DNA of 64,000 bases from Glaciozyma antarctica PI12 (taxonomy: Eukaryota; Basidiomycota; Microbotryomycetes; Kriegeriales; Camptobasidiaceae): assembly GCA_002917775.1 (NCBI GenBank), contig KZ627156.1, forward strand, positions 518,909-582,908, read 5' to 3'. The notes beneath the pieces were generated by a model. It was not told the DNA's origin, made no database searches, and was given only the letters and a program-made list of their open reading frames with translations. This document shows positions 22,649 through 32,676 of this stretch, piece after piece; the first letter of the stretch is position 1; each line of letters begins with the position of its first letter. The position numbers and the translations under genes are program-made.

Positions 22649-23351
22649 AGTGAGTCGCTCCATCACTCTCGCAGGAGCCAGCTAACCTCCCTTCGCAGTG
22701 TCCACTTCGGAATCTATGAGCAACAAGGCTGGCAATCTCACCGGAGGCACTGTCGGTCAAGAGACCCTTATCCACCAGGCGACAGAGCTCGCGGGGCACA
22801 CGATCGAGTTTGGTGAGGCACTCAGGCCCCAGGACAGGACCGCAAGCTGACGCCGAGGCTCGCTAGCGAAGGGCTTTGTGATGAAGTCCGAACCCGTCAC
22901 GCTCGGAGACCTCGTCAACGAGACTCGCGACTTGACCGCTTCGGTCCTCGAGGGAGTCCAGAGGTGCGTTCCTTCCAGGCGACAGCGAAAGACCGGGGCA
23001 AAGCTGATGAACGCGAGGCAGCGTTGTCGCGGGAGGCGCCGACAGGGCGAAGGAAGCCGCTGGCGAAGGTCAGGCGCAGAGCAAGGGACTCGTCCAGCAG
23101 TGCCGTGGCCTCGCTGCCGCCGCCATCGGAACCGCGCACGAGCAAGTCCTATCCTCCTTCGCACGCATCGCAGAAACTGATGCCGTTCGAGCAGTATCAT
23201 CGCCACCGGAGCCGAGAAGGCGGAGAAGACTGCGACCGACGCCAAGGATACCGCGTCTGGAGTCGCTGGCGATGTTTCGAAGCAGGCGAGCAAGGCGGGG
23301 TCGAAGGTCCAGGGCAAGGCGCAGGATACGAAGAGGCAGGCGATGAGTTGA
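22649..23351 (+). CDS. Small LEA-like helical protein; start codon split by an intron
   Basis: The function is unknown. The spliced product is about 160 residues: MSTSESMSNKAGNLTGG, then ELAGHTIEFAKGFVMKSEP and LVNETRDLTASVLEGVQ. The C-terminal 50 residues are rich in Ala, Lys, Asp, Thr and Gly (AEKAEKTATDAKDTASG, QASKAGSKVQGKAQDTK), as in LEA group 3 and similar amphipathic-helix proteins; a lipid-surface role is possible but not shown. The A of the first ATG is base 22649 and TG follows an intron (22650-22698), giving CACCATG after splicing. An in-frame ATG six codons later is an alternative start. The last intron (23142-23194) begins GCAAGT; the frame closes only with this GC-AG junction. 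The divergent neighbour is SRX1. Confidence 0.72.
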
Positions 23352-23494
23352 GCGCGGGCGTAGCCTGGAGGGGAGTCGTGTTTGCATAGCTTGTCTGAAA
23401 GTCGCTGTTGAATCCGTGCTTCTTGTCGAGGTCGTCGAGAGTCATGAGAGCAGGAGAGCAAACGAAGCAGGCTCAGGTCTGAGCAGAGTGTGTC

Positions 23495-23525
23495 NNNNNN
23501 NNNNNNNNNNNNNNNNNNNNNNNNN
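23495..23525. other. Assembly gap (31 N)
   Basis: A run of N in the 3' part of the small coiled-coil gene, between the two inverted-duplication blocks. The true length is unknown. Confidence 1.
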
Positions 23526-23736
23526 AGAGGGAGGGAGTCGTGGAGTCGTGGGTGCTGGGGTGCTGGTGGGGGTCGTGGGAGTCCTTGGGCGAGCGTATCC
23601 TTGCTTGCAGGAACTCTTCCAGCTCTACGCCCGTCTTCCGCCGTACGACTTGAGCGATTCCCTGCAGCGTCGCTTCGAGGTGGGCGATTCGGATGAGGGC
23701 GGCTTCGAGCGTCGTGGGCGCCGTCGACGATGCCAT
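23526..23736 (-). CDS. Small coiled-coil protein, first exon (rest beyond a gap)
   Basis: Not recognised. The ATG at 23736 gives MASSTAPTTLEAALIRIAHL, then a hydrophobic-heptad segment (EATLQGIAQVVRRKTGVELE) ending EFLQ. A likely donor (GCAAGG, GC type) or other splice site follows at about 23602, then a 31-base gap. Beyond it, DDLDKKHGFNSDFQTSYAN (near 23440-23385) could be a later exon, close to or overlapping the convergent LEA-like gene end. The first exon is duplicated in inverted form at 20785-20873. Confidence 0.5.
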
Positions 23737-23915
23737 GCGGGAAGAGGAACTGCTGTACGGATTCTGGATGGATCGCAGGCCACGACGGAGCATCCACGAG
23801 GGAGCGTTCGTGCTGGACGCGAGTGGTGGAGGGGAAGGAGCGTTGATTGATCTATCCCGCGGAACATCTCAGCTAATTAACTCTCTCCTTCCTTCCATCC
23901 GGCGTGAAGAGCTTG

Positions 23916-25860
23916 ATGCCACCCAGACTCTCGCTCCTCCCCCAGCACGGCTCACAATCAGGCTGGCCAGCTCCCCTTGCCTCCCCCGCCTTCCATCCCC
24001 TAATTCCTGCGCTCGTCGCGTCTGCGTCCACTCCACCACCCTCTCCTGGACTAGCCTTCTGGAAGACAGGACGCCATGGTTCCTCAAAGAAGAGCACGAC
24101 GCAGCTAGTGCTGGTGGGAGGGCTGGCGTTGACGGGGTTCATCTTGCTGAGCGCGGTGTGAGTTGAGCTGCGGCTGGGAGCAGAAGGGCAAGCTAATGGT
24201 CGTACACGCAGCTCCCGAAGCACGCCTTTAGCTCCTGGAGAAGTGTGCGACGTCCTCAGAGCTCCAGGACGCCTTCTCCTCAACCTCACCTCTCCTCTCG
24301 AAACGCATTGGCATCCCTTCGACGAGCTCACCTGCCTGCCTCTCCCCGCCTACCTACCCGGCCTCTGGTCCCTCCTCTACGGCTCCGACACGCCTCTACC
24401 AGGACAGTATCCCATCACGGAAACGGAGATGTACCGCAGCATGGTTGCCGACCCCGCACCTCCTCCTCCTCCGCCTTCTCTCCCCGGCGCACCTCCCACG
24501 CCCGACCCAGTCGCCTTTCTTCGTCGTGCAAGACGTGCTACGACGCCGCCGACAGTTCTGATCCTGGGGGACTCGGTCGACCGCAACGCTCTCGTGCACT
24601 TTTGTCGTGAGTTTCGCTTTTGATCGTACGGAGTTCGGGTCCGCACTGGAGAATGGAAGCTGGAGACGCTCGGATGGTCGCGTTGAGAGGAAGCTGGAGA
24701 CGTTTGAAAGACGGCCGCAGAAGCTGTGAGATTCACAGAGGTCTCGCTGAAGGCGCAGGGCTAACGAAACACCTTCGCAGAGCTATTCGAACAAGACGTT
24801 TCCATCTCGCACTACGCCAACATCTCCTCCCATCCTCCCGACACGGAACACGTACGCGACCTCACTTTCCACGGCCACGGACTTCCGCACGAAGGCTGGG
24901 ACCAGCGCGGTCTCCCTCATCGGTGCGAGATTCCGTTCGCTCGCACGAAAGGTGGAAAGCACGAGGTGGCACTACGTGTCGTGAACTCGTTCCATTATGG
25001 CATGGACGCCATGGATGTGCGTTTCTCCAGCTGTCGAACCTCATGAGCTCACTGATACGAGTGCCTGCGTAGGAGTTCAACACGGACGATCGTACGGACT
25101 GGCACGCACCGGGGAGGTTCGAGGACAGGGTCGAGCAGCTGTTCGTGCCTCTGATCGAGCAGATGGGAGAATCCGATTCCGTGGACCTCATCCTGCTACA
25201 CAGCGGCATGTGGGACCTCGTGCGTCCTTTCTCTCCCCGTCGAGACCGCGCTGATGGAGGGCTTCGCAGACGCTCCTCGGAATCCACGATGACAAGACGT
25301 CGCACTCGCTCGACTTGCCGCTCAAGCCTGAGCAGCTCGCATGGTGGCACGATCGCATGCGAGATTCGCTAGAATCGCTCCGCGCAGCGTTCCCGAAAGC
25401 GCGCATCGTACTTCGCAAGATCCACCGCACGGATCATGTTATTCTCGGAACGCAGTTCATCACCAACAGTACGTATCCGTTCTCAGTCCCCCGCAAAACC
25501 TCGCTGACGACCCTTTTCGCAGTGTACGCACGCAGCCTTCCTCCTCACCGCCCCCACTAACCTCCTCCACAAAGGCGAGCTCACCAATTCCAGCACCTCC
25601 AAGAAGACTTTGCTCAACTCGAAGGTCTCCCCATCTTCGGTCCGTTCTCCTCCCTCCTCCCAGTTCCCGCGCTGACCGCTCTCGCAGATCTCAGCCACGT
25701 CTTCGAAGGGTACCAAGCGTTCCAGGAGCACGTTCATCCGTACAAATTACCTGCGGGAGTCTTGTACGCGCAAAACTTGATGCACCAGTTGAGGATCGCG
25801 GTGGAGGAGAAGGAGGGGAACAGGTGGGGGAGCAAGGTGGCGAGGGTGCTGGGCAGGTGA
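23916..25860 (+). CDS. Type II membrane protein with SGNH/PC-esterase-like domain
   Basis: Predicted Golgi or secretory-pathway type II membrane protein. The start MPPRLSLLPQHGSQSG is followed by a cytosolic stretch and one membrane helix (QLVLVGGLALTGFILLSAV). The luminal part shows SGNH-like blocks: ILGDSVDRN (block I serine), LLHSGMWDL (block with Gly/Ser and Trp-Asp), and a C-terminal HVHPYKLPAGVLYAQNLMH where Asp/His are expected. This arrangement recalls the TBL/PMR5 and CAS1-type O-acetyltransferases of cell-wall and capsule polysaccharides; acetyl transfer to a glycan is inferred, not shown. About six short introns are present. The stop at 25858 follows RVLGR; a donor overlaps it (GGCAG|GTGAAT), so a spliced alternative C-terminus is possible. 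Confidence 0.68.
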
Positions 25861-26059
25861 ATCATGTGCGTTCTTTCCTGCGCTCCCGGGCTGAGTTTGG
25901 TGCTGATGACCTTGCAGATCCTTATATCGAGGGAGTAGACGCCCTGTCGGGGGGAGGAGAAGTGAGGTAGAATTGAAAACTCTTGTTGTATTCTCGCTTC
26001 GCTCTCCCGCACCAACTACCCCAAATCGAGTGCATGCACATTGCTCCCCTCTACCCTCA

Positions 26060-29000
26060 CTACAGCAAGCTCTCTAGCCCCTTCACCGTCCTCTTGATCG
26101 ACAGCACCGCTCCCTCCGTCAAAACGTTCTGCGCCGGAATCACCGCACTCCTCACCCTCTTCTTCCCCTCGTCCTCCTCCTCGCTCGGCTCCAAATGGAA
26201 CTTCTCACTCTCCTCCAAAAGCGCTTTCGCCTGCTCGACGATGCCCGCGAGCGCGCCAGGACCGGTGGTGGGGAGGCCGGAGTAGTAGTACGCTTTGATC
26301 TCCTCTTCGAACCCGACGGGCGGGTATTCGCAGGCGCGTTTGACGAAAGCGCGGGTGAGGACGAAAGTGCGTTCGTTGTAGAGCTCTGAGGCGATTTGGC
26401 CCTCCGTCGTCGTTTGTTGCTTCTCGAACCCGGGCTGGGTGGGGGGTTAGCGCGCGTTGGGAGGGAGAGGAGGAGGGAACGGACCTCGGTGTAGTAGGGC
26501 TCTTCGACCATGATGAGGGATTGAATAGAGATGAAGATCTGGAGGATCGAGCTTCGTGCGGCGCTCCAGGACTGCGTCGGCGAGTGAGCAGGGCTCGAAA
26601 AGGGCAAGCGAATCGAGAGCTTACCTCGCTCTTGTCGCCGTGCCAAGTGTTCAACAACGACAAGCAGACCTTCCCTACTCGCACGACCTCATCAGCCCTG
26701 TCCCAGCACAAATTCAGCGACCAACGTACCCTCGGCATAAAGGTTCGGCGAGATCCTCGTTCCTCCCGCCCAAGAATGGAAGAAGACGCTCGGGGGCTCC
26801 ATGGGGAACCGAGTCGGGGGTAGGAAGACGTCGAAGAGGAACGGAGCATTCTGGAAGGGCGTGCCGAGGGGTCCGATGATGAGGCAGCGTAGGAGGTCCG
26901 ATCGGTTCTCGTAAGCGCGGACAAGGATGTTGGCTACGAGGGGATCGTTTAGCGAGGAAGTGGGGAGCGGGGAGAGACGTACGAGGAAGGGAGGAGGCGA
27001 GGACGTTGTACTCCTTCTTGACGCGAGCCATGTACGCCTTTGATGGGACTTGAATCGGCTCGTTCGCATAATGGTGATCCTGCACCCCTCATCAGCCTCC
27101 CTCCACTCCACCCACTCGAAAAAAAGCTCACCTTCGGCGCCTCCTCCAGCATCATAAACCTCTGCCAACTCTCATGCTCCTCCACCTCCGCCGGCATCGA
27201 CACTCCCTCCTCCTTCTTCTCCTCCCCAGTCCCAGGCAACACCTTCTCAACCTCCCGCACCACCTCCTCCACCTCCTCCTCCACCTCCTCGGCCCACCCC
27301 ATCTCCCCCAATTCCTCCATCTCCTCATCCCCCTCAAACTCCTCCCCTCCATCCGTCTCCCAGCTCCCAGCACTCGCCTCACTCATACTAGCATCATCCT
27401 CGAAAGGTTCTCCACCCATCATGGCATCCGGATCGAGCCCGTCGTCGAGGTGGTAGATCTGGTCGAGAGGGAGTGCCTGAGTAGCGCCGGAGGGGAAGCG
27501 CACGAGGACTCGGCCGTCGAGGAGGAGGTCGATGACTTCTCCGTACCAGTTTATGGAGGAGAGGGAGGAGCCGGTCTTGGGGAGGGGAGCGGGGGAGTCG
27601 CCGAGGCGGGAAGCTTGGTCGAGTCCGATTGCCGAGAGCTGCGTCCTCGTTAGCTTCGAAATGGGTGAGGAGAGGGGGAAGAAGTACCTCGACGCGAAGG
27701 CCTTCGACGCTGGGGAATTGGCCGGTGAGGATCTCGGATTCTCCCAGCCTCGGTACGGTCGGTACGGGAACTCCGTTCGACCCATTCGCAACGAGGACGA
27801 AATCCTGCCTCCTCACTCCATATACCTCCGGCGGCGGTCCATGCGGATCAAACTCGAGTCCACTAACGACCTCGCTCTCGTCCGACCCTATCCACCGGAG
27901 CTTTACCGTTCGCTTCTTGCTCTCCATACTCTGAACGACTCCGACTCGGTTCGTAACGGAGAAGATCCCGACGTCTCCGGGGAAGACGTCGACGTCTTCG
28001 TCGATGTTGACGCAGTGCTCGAAGGAGGGGGTAGAGGCTGTTGTGGTGGTGCCGTCTTGCCAGATGACGGTGGCGGTGGATTGGGAACGAGTGACGACGA
28101 GGACGTGATGCCCTCGCGCGTGAGGGTCGGAAGCGAGGGCGGCGGGGAGAGGGTGGGAGGAAGCTGCGAGGGGGCGTTAGTGTGGAGGAACGGGAGGCGA
28201 GGAGGGGACGTACGATCTCGAAGAACGACTTTGTCTCCGACAGAGTGCAGGTGATCGCTGAGCCAAGGATTTAGTCAGTGCCTGATCTTGGAGCAGGTTC
28301 GAAGCAGCTTACGCGGTAGCTCGAACGAGCGAGAGAGAGTCGATATCGCTCCAGTACCGCGGTGGTCGGTGGTAGAAGTTCGGCTGCGAGGAATCGGCTA
28401 GCTGAGAGACGCAGAGCCAGTTGACGGCAACGACAATCTGCTTGACGTCCAGGACTCGCTTGAGATCGCCTGCTTCTAGTAGTCCTTGGAGGAAGGGAGC
28501 TCGATCGAAGAGGAGCGTCTGCGCCGGGACATCCATCAGCTCCCGCCCTCTCTCCAAGCCCCCATCGTAAAGGAGAACCACTCACATCCGTCGTAGCTCC
28601 TACACTCAGCGTACTCCCCGTATCGCAAAGCCTCCGAGGCGGTCCCATCCTCGTCTCGACCATGGCCATCTCAAACACCTCCTCCACCATCCCGACCCAA
28701 TGCCCAAACACGACATGATCTCCCCTACTAATTCTCGCCGCCGCCACAATCTCCTCCGCTTGGAACCAACCCTCGAGCTGCTCGTCCGTGAGCACTCGAC
28801 GCAGCTGGACCGACGTCGCGAGAGAAGTGATGATCCCCGCTTGGCCCTTCCCACTCGCTGCCCGTACGATGTCGCCCATCAGGAACCCGCGGTCGACGAT
28901 CTGGATGTCTGCTTCGGCGACTTCTGTGCGGGTACCGTTGGGGTGCAGGACTTCGAGTTGGCCTGGGGCGAGCTGGGAAGAAGAAGCGGCGTTAGGGCTC

Positions 29001-29254
29001 TTCGGGGACTGGGATGGAGATGGGACACACGGGAGTGAACTGGATACCGAGTCGTGTCGCTTCCATGGCAGCTTCGGGACTCTGCTCGTCGGCCCAGCAG
29101 CGCTGTGGTGAGAAAGGTGTGAGCCTTGCGCGGCTCGGGGCGAGTGAGAGAGGGGATCACGCACTGTCACGACGGCGTACGATTGGACGCCGTTCACGGT
29201 GAGCTCGACGATGTCCTCGGCGAAGGCGGCGCTGTGTTGGATGATGGGTGGCAT
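26060..29254 (-). CDS. UBE2O-type E2/E3 hybrid ubiquitin-conjugating enzyme
   Basis: UBE2O relatives act as both E2 and E3 and mark unassembled proteins for degradation. The long N-terminal half shows conserved regions typical of the family, e.g. DRGFLMGDIVRAASG, VFGHWVGMVEEVFEM and NWYGEVIDLLLDGRVLVRFP. An acidic coiled segment near 27200-27400 follows. The C-terminal UBC domain has [52 protein letters not shown] with the catalytic cysteine in KVCLS, and ILQIFISIQSLIMVEEPYY. The stop is at 26060-26062 after GLESLL. The ATG at 29254 (MPPIIQHSAAF) is the only one seen in frame, but the frame stays open upstream to about 29480 (AQPFLDAAAYVRSLINND), so the true start is probably in an undetected upstream exon. 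Confidence 0.9.
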
Positions 29255-30029
29255 CGCGCCCGGGGAGGAGGGAGTAGGGGTCGAGGTGCTGGGAAGGAGG
29301 GACGAGTCGCCGTTGGCGGAGACGGACGAGGGATCGGGCGTCTTGGGAGCTGGCTGCTGAGCTGGAGTTGGAGCAGGTGAGGCTGAGTCGTTGTTGATGA
29401 GAGAGCGAACGTATGCCGCCGCGTCGAGGAAAGGTTGCGCCAGCTTTAGGTTGAAGTTCGTTGAAGCTGCTTGAGCTGTTCAAAGTGTTTGCTGAGCTGT
29501 TCGGCCTGATCGTTCAGGGCGTGGGCGAAGGGCAGATGAGTCCGTTGAAGCTAGGGCATCCCTGGCGAGGGGAGAAGGTCGACTTTATTTAATTTCACAG
29601 TTTGGGGTTGAGGGGGCAGAAAATAAATTGAATATTCGGATTAGGGGCTGACTGTCGATCTTCTCAGGTTTGTTCTCTTCACCGAACACGAACTGAGAGA
29701 GACGACAGGGTGAGCCACAGCCTAAGTCAGCCTGACAGACTCGCACTGACTCGACTCGCTCCAGCAGAGACTCAAGACCAGACTCACACCCTCGTACGCC
29801 TTGGACGGACTCAGCATTCCCCGACCATCTCCTGACCTTCTCTCCCTTCAACAGCCTTCACGACCTTGACGACCAACGACCACAGAACGACTCTACGAAC
29901 TCTAACGACACCCCACTTCACGCCAGCCTTCCCTCACTCTCCCTTCACCTCTCCCGCTCAGCCTCTCGTCGAGCCCCTCTCCCACGTTCCAACCTAGCTC
30001 ACCTGCACCAACTCCGACCCAAACGAGCT
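29255..30029. other. Divergent intergenic region (UBE2O homolog / membrane protein)
   Basis: The left 225 nt probably codes for the N-terminus of the UBE2O homolog. The remainder holds two 5' leaders and promoters; the stretch 29575-29650 is locally AT-rich (tttatttaatttcacag). No other gene was recognised. Confidence 0.5.
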
Positions 30030-31178
30030 ATGTGGTGCGACAACTGTCTCTTGATCTTTGTGAGTCGCAGTGAAGGAGGGAGGAGACGACGGGGGCAGGA
30101 GCTAACGGAACGCAGCCTCTTCGCGGCGGTGCCATGGCGTTGGCGTTCTTCATTGCGCTCTACTCTATCGCCGGATCCATCTTCCTGTTCCTCAAAGGCC
30201 AGTTTTTCTGGTTCACGTACCCGTGTGTCCCTCTGCGCTGATTATGGGAGACTGGCGCTGATGGCTCCAACTTGCGCAGTGAACCTCAGGTGCGTTCGTC
30301 TGTACCGGGCGCAGCGTGATCAGAGCTAACGGGTTGATTAGCTCTATGGCGGTATCGGAATCGCAGTGGGAATCCTCGCCCTTCTCCTCATCATCGCTTT
30401 CTCCAATGCCAGCTACAGTGCGTTCCTTCCTGACCTCGCCTTGACGCGTGACGGCACTAACGCATTCGCGGGCTCTAGTGTGGACCCGCGTCTTGTTCTT
30501 CCTCGGTTCGTCTCGCCAGAGTTTTGCTTGCGAGAGCAGCGGATTAAACTTCGCCCTTCGCAGGACCCTTCATCCTCTTCCTTTGCGCCGTTCGAGCCGG
30601 GTGCGTTCCTTCCTCCCAGGCTTCAATCTTTCGCTTGCTAACGCGCTCGCAGATTGATGCTGTTCCGTCTCAACTACTGTGCGTAGCGCGTTGCAGAGAG
30701 AAGCATCGCTCTCGCACGGGAATCTGAACCTCCCTTCGCAGACTCGGGCAACGTCATTTGGCAATGCAACCACGGTGGTCAGCTCTACAATGCCACGATC
30801 GCTAATGCCACTTACGTCGTCGCGGACGCCAGCACTTCAACGGCAGGGACGATCCCGACCGGTTTCTGCAGGTGCGTCGTCTCGCCCTCCCCAAATGAGT
30901 GTACTAACCTGGATTCGCAGCGCCGGTTTCCATGCCATCTACCTCGCTTTCGCTTTTGCTCTCGCGATCGATCTGATCCTCCAGGTCCGTCCTCGCTGCC
31001 TTGACCGCCGTCCCTCGCTTACTCCCATCGCAGATCTACCTCTGGTTCATGACGTGGCGCTACAAGGCTCGTTTGGAGCAGTACTTTGCTTTCAAACGTA
31101 GTTCAGGCGGTGAGTCTCCCGTACCGTGCTATGGAAAAGGAACTGACGGCGAGCGAACTAGGAATCTACACGGCCTAA
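30030..31178 (+). CDS. Four-helix membrane protein, 11 exons including a 10-nt exon
   Basis: The specific function is unknown. The start MWCDNCLLIFPLRGGAMALA is at 30030, with a CxxC pair before the first helix. Four membrane helices are read: AFFIALYSIAGSIFLFL, GIGIAVGILALLLIIAF, VLFFLGPFILFLCAV and YLAFAFALAIDLILQIYLW. The loop between helices 3 and 4 carries two overlapping-type N-glycosylation sites (NATIANATY) and cysteines, so it probably faces the lumen or outside. The C-terminus is RSSGGIYTA, formed by splicing to a last exon that ends at TAA 31176-31178. Ten short introns split about 200 codons. Exon 3 is 10 nt (30280-30289) and encodes the end of YPEPQ. The layout resembles tetraspan/MARVEL-like proteins. 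Confidence 0.82.
30280..30289 (+). other. 10-nt microexon of the four-helix membrane protein
   Basis: TGAACCTCAG lies between ...GCGCAG and GTGCGT. It joins TACCC to CTCTATGG as YP-EPQ-LYGG and keeps the frame. Omitting it shifts the frame by one base. Confidence 0.8.
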
Positions 31179-31409
31179 TCCTCTCTCCCCCGCGAACTCC
31201 TTCTTTGCCCTCTATTTTCCTTTCAAAGACTCGGAAACAGCATCTCGCTGTAATCATGCAATCAACGGACCGGTTTACGTCCTTCGCGGCCAAAGCGAGC
31301 ACCTCGAAAAAAAAAAGCCGATGCAAAAAGAAATCGGAACCTCCACTTGACCTCCACCCTCCCGCTCCTCTCGACTCTTTTTGCCCTTACCCGAACGCCG
31401 ACGAAAACG

Positions 31410-32251
31410 ATGTCAGATAACGGGGATAACTACGGTGGCGAGGAGGACGTGTGAGTTCTCCTCTCCCTTCTTCCTGCCGTGCGCTGGGGCTGGGAGCTGA
31501 CTTTTTTGATCTGGGTAGTGGATATGATGGACCTACCTACGTGAGTTGGCGTGGATCTGGGAGTGGATGAGGGGTGGGGTGGGGAGGAGGACGTGCGGGC
31601 GTGGGTGTGACGGGAGGGGAGGAAGGGAGGAGGAGGGGGGGGGGAGGAGGAGGGAGGGGAGGAGGGAGGGAGGGGAGGGGTGGAGGAAGGAGGGGTGGAG
31701 GGAGTGGAGTGGAGGAGGGACGGTGGACTGGGCACGGGGCACCGGGGGATAGGAAGACGCGAAGGGCGTAGGAGGGAGCGACGCTACGGCAGCGGGCTAC
31801 CAGGCTCCACACCACCAGAACGACCTCCCACCAGCGCATCAGCTAACCGTCCTCCCCCCGCACAGGAAGAGGAAGAGTTCGTCGCAGCCGGTATGGATTT
31901 CGAAGCCGAAGGCGCTGGGATCGTCGAATCTGGCCATGCGCAAGGTCCTGTTCCAGCAGAGGCGAACAAGCTCAAGATCACTACGCCCTACATGACCAAG
32001 TACGAGAAGGCTCGGATCCTCGGTACCCGCGCGCTCCAAATCAGGTGAGTCGCGCTCTAGAGTATAGGGAGAATGAGCTGATGATGGGTAGTATGAACGC
32101 GCCGGTGTTGGTGCCGCTCGAGGGGGAGTCGGACCCGCTCCAGATTGCGATGAAGGAGTTGGCGGCGCACAAGATTCCGTTGATCGTGAGGAGATTCTTG
32201 CCCGATGGGTCGTATGAGGATTGGCTCGTCGCGGAGTTGTTGACCGAGTAG
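31410..32251 (+). CDS. RPB6: RNA polymerase I/II/III common subunit RPB6 (ABC23)
   Basis: Rpb6 is shared by the three nuclear RNA polymerases and stabilises the core. The acidic N-terminus ([18 protein letters not shown]) is followed by the invariant block [20 protein letters not shown], then [40 protein letters not shown] and [11 protein letters not shown]. Start ATG at 31410, stop 32249-32251. Four exons are needed: the splice ALQI|SMNAP restores the universal ISMNAP motif. The second intron is about 325 nt, unusually long here, and contains a dense G/A tract. The product is about 135 residues, close to the family size. Confidence 0.95.
31605..31760 (+). repeat. G-rich polypurine tract in RPB6 intron 2
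   Basis: The plus strand here is almost all G and A, with many GGAGG and GGGAGG units and one run of nine or ten G near 31640. It could form G-quadruplex or triplex DNA, or an R-loop during transcription. It is the strongest strand-asymmetric tract in the window. Confidence 0.75.
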
Positions 32252-32676
32252 GGAGGTGCGGGGGAGGAGGGTGTATCATCAATGTATCTTTTTGGTCGCA
32301 GGATGGCTTTGGGAGAAGGGGGAGGATGGGAGGTCTGCTAGGATATCTGCTTCGGTTGAAGCTGCGCTGGTTGGGAACAACGAGGTGCACAGGTGGAGGA
32401 GCTCAGGCGTATGTTGGCGGTTTCGGATGTCCGCTCGCTCTTCTCCCCTCTCAAGGTGCTTCTCTCGACATTTCTCTCGCGGTGCCCCTCTGCGCGACAC
32501 AACGAAAGAATGCATATCGACTATCCTACAACATCCACAAGGCTGCTCCTCGGTCTCCTCGCAAGCACGACCTGCAGCCCCCTGCTCTCGCTCCCATCTC
32601 CTCCCCCCCCCGATCCTTCGCACGCAAGTGTCCTTCCCATCTCCACGCGCTCTCAGCAGTCCCACCACCCACCCGC
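32252..32676. other. Convergent 3' region of RPB6 and the myosin light chain
   Basis: About 0.4 kb between two converging stop codons; probably both 3' UTRs. No gene was recognised. Confidence 0.55.
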
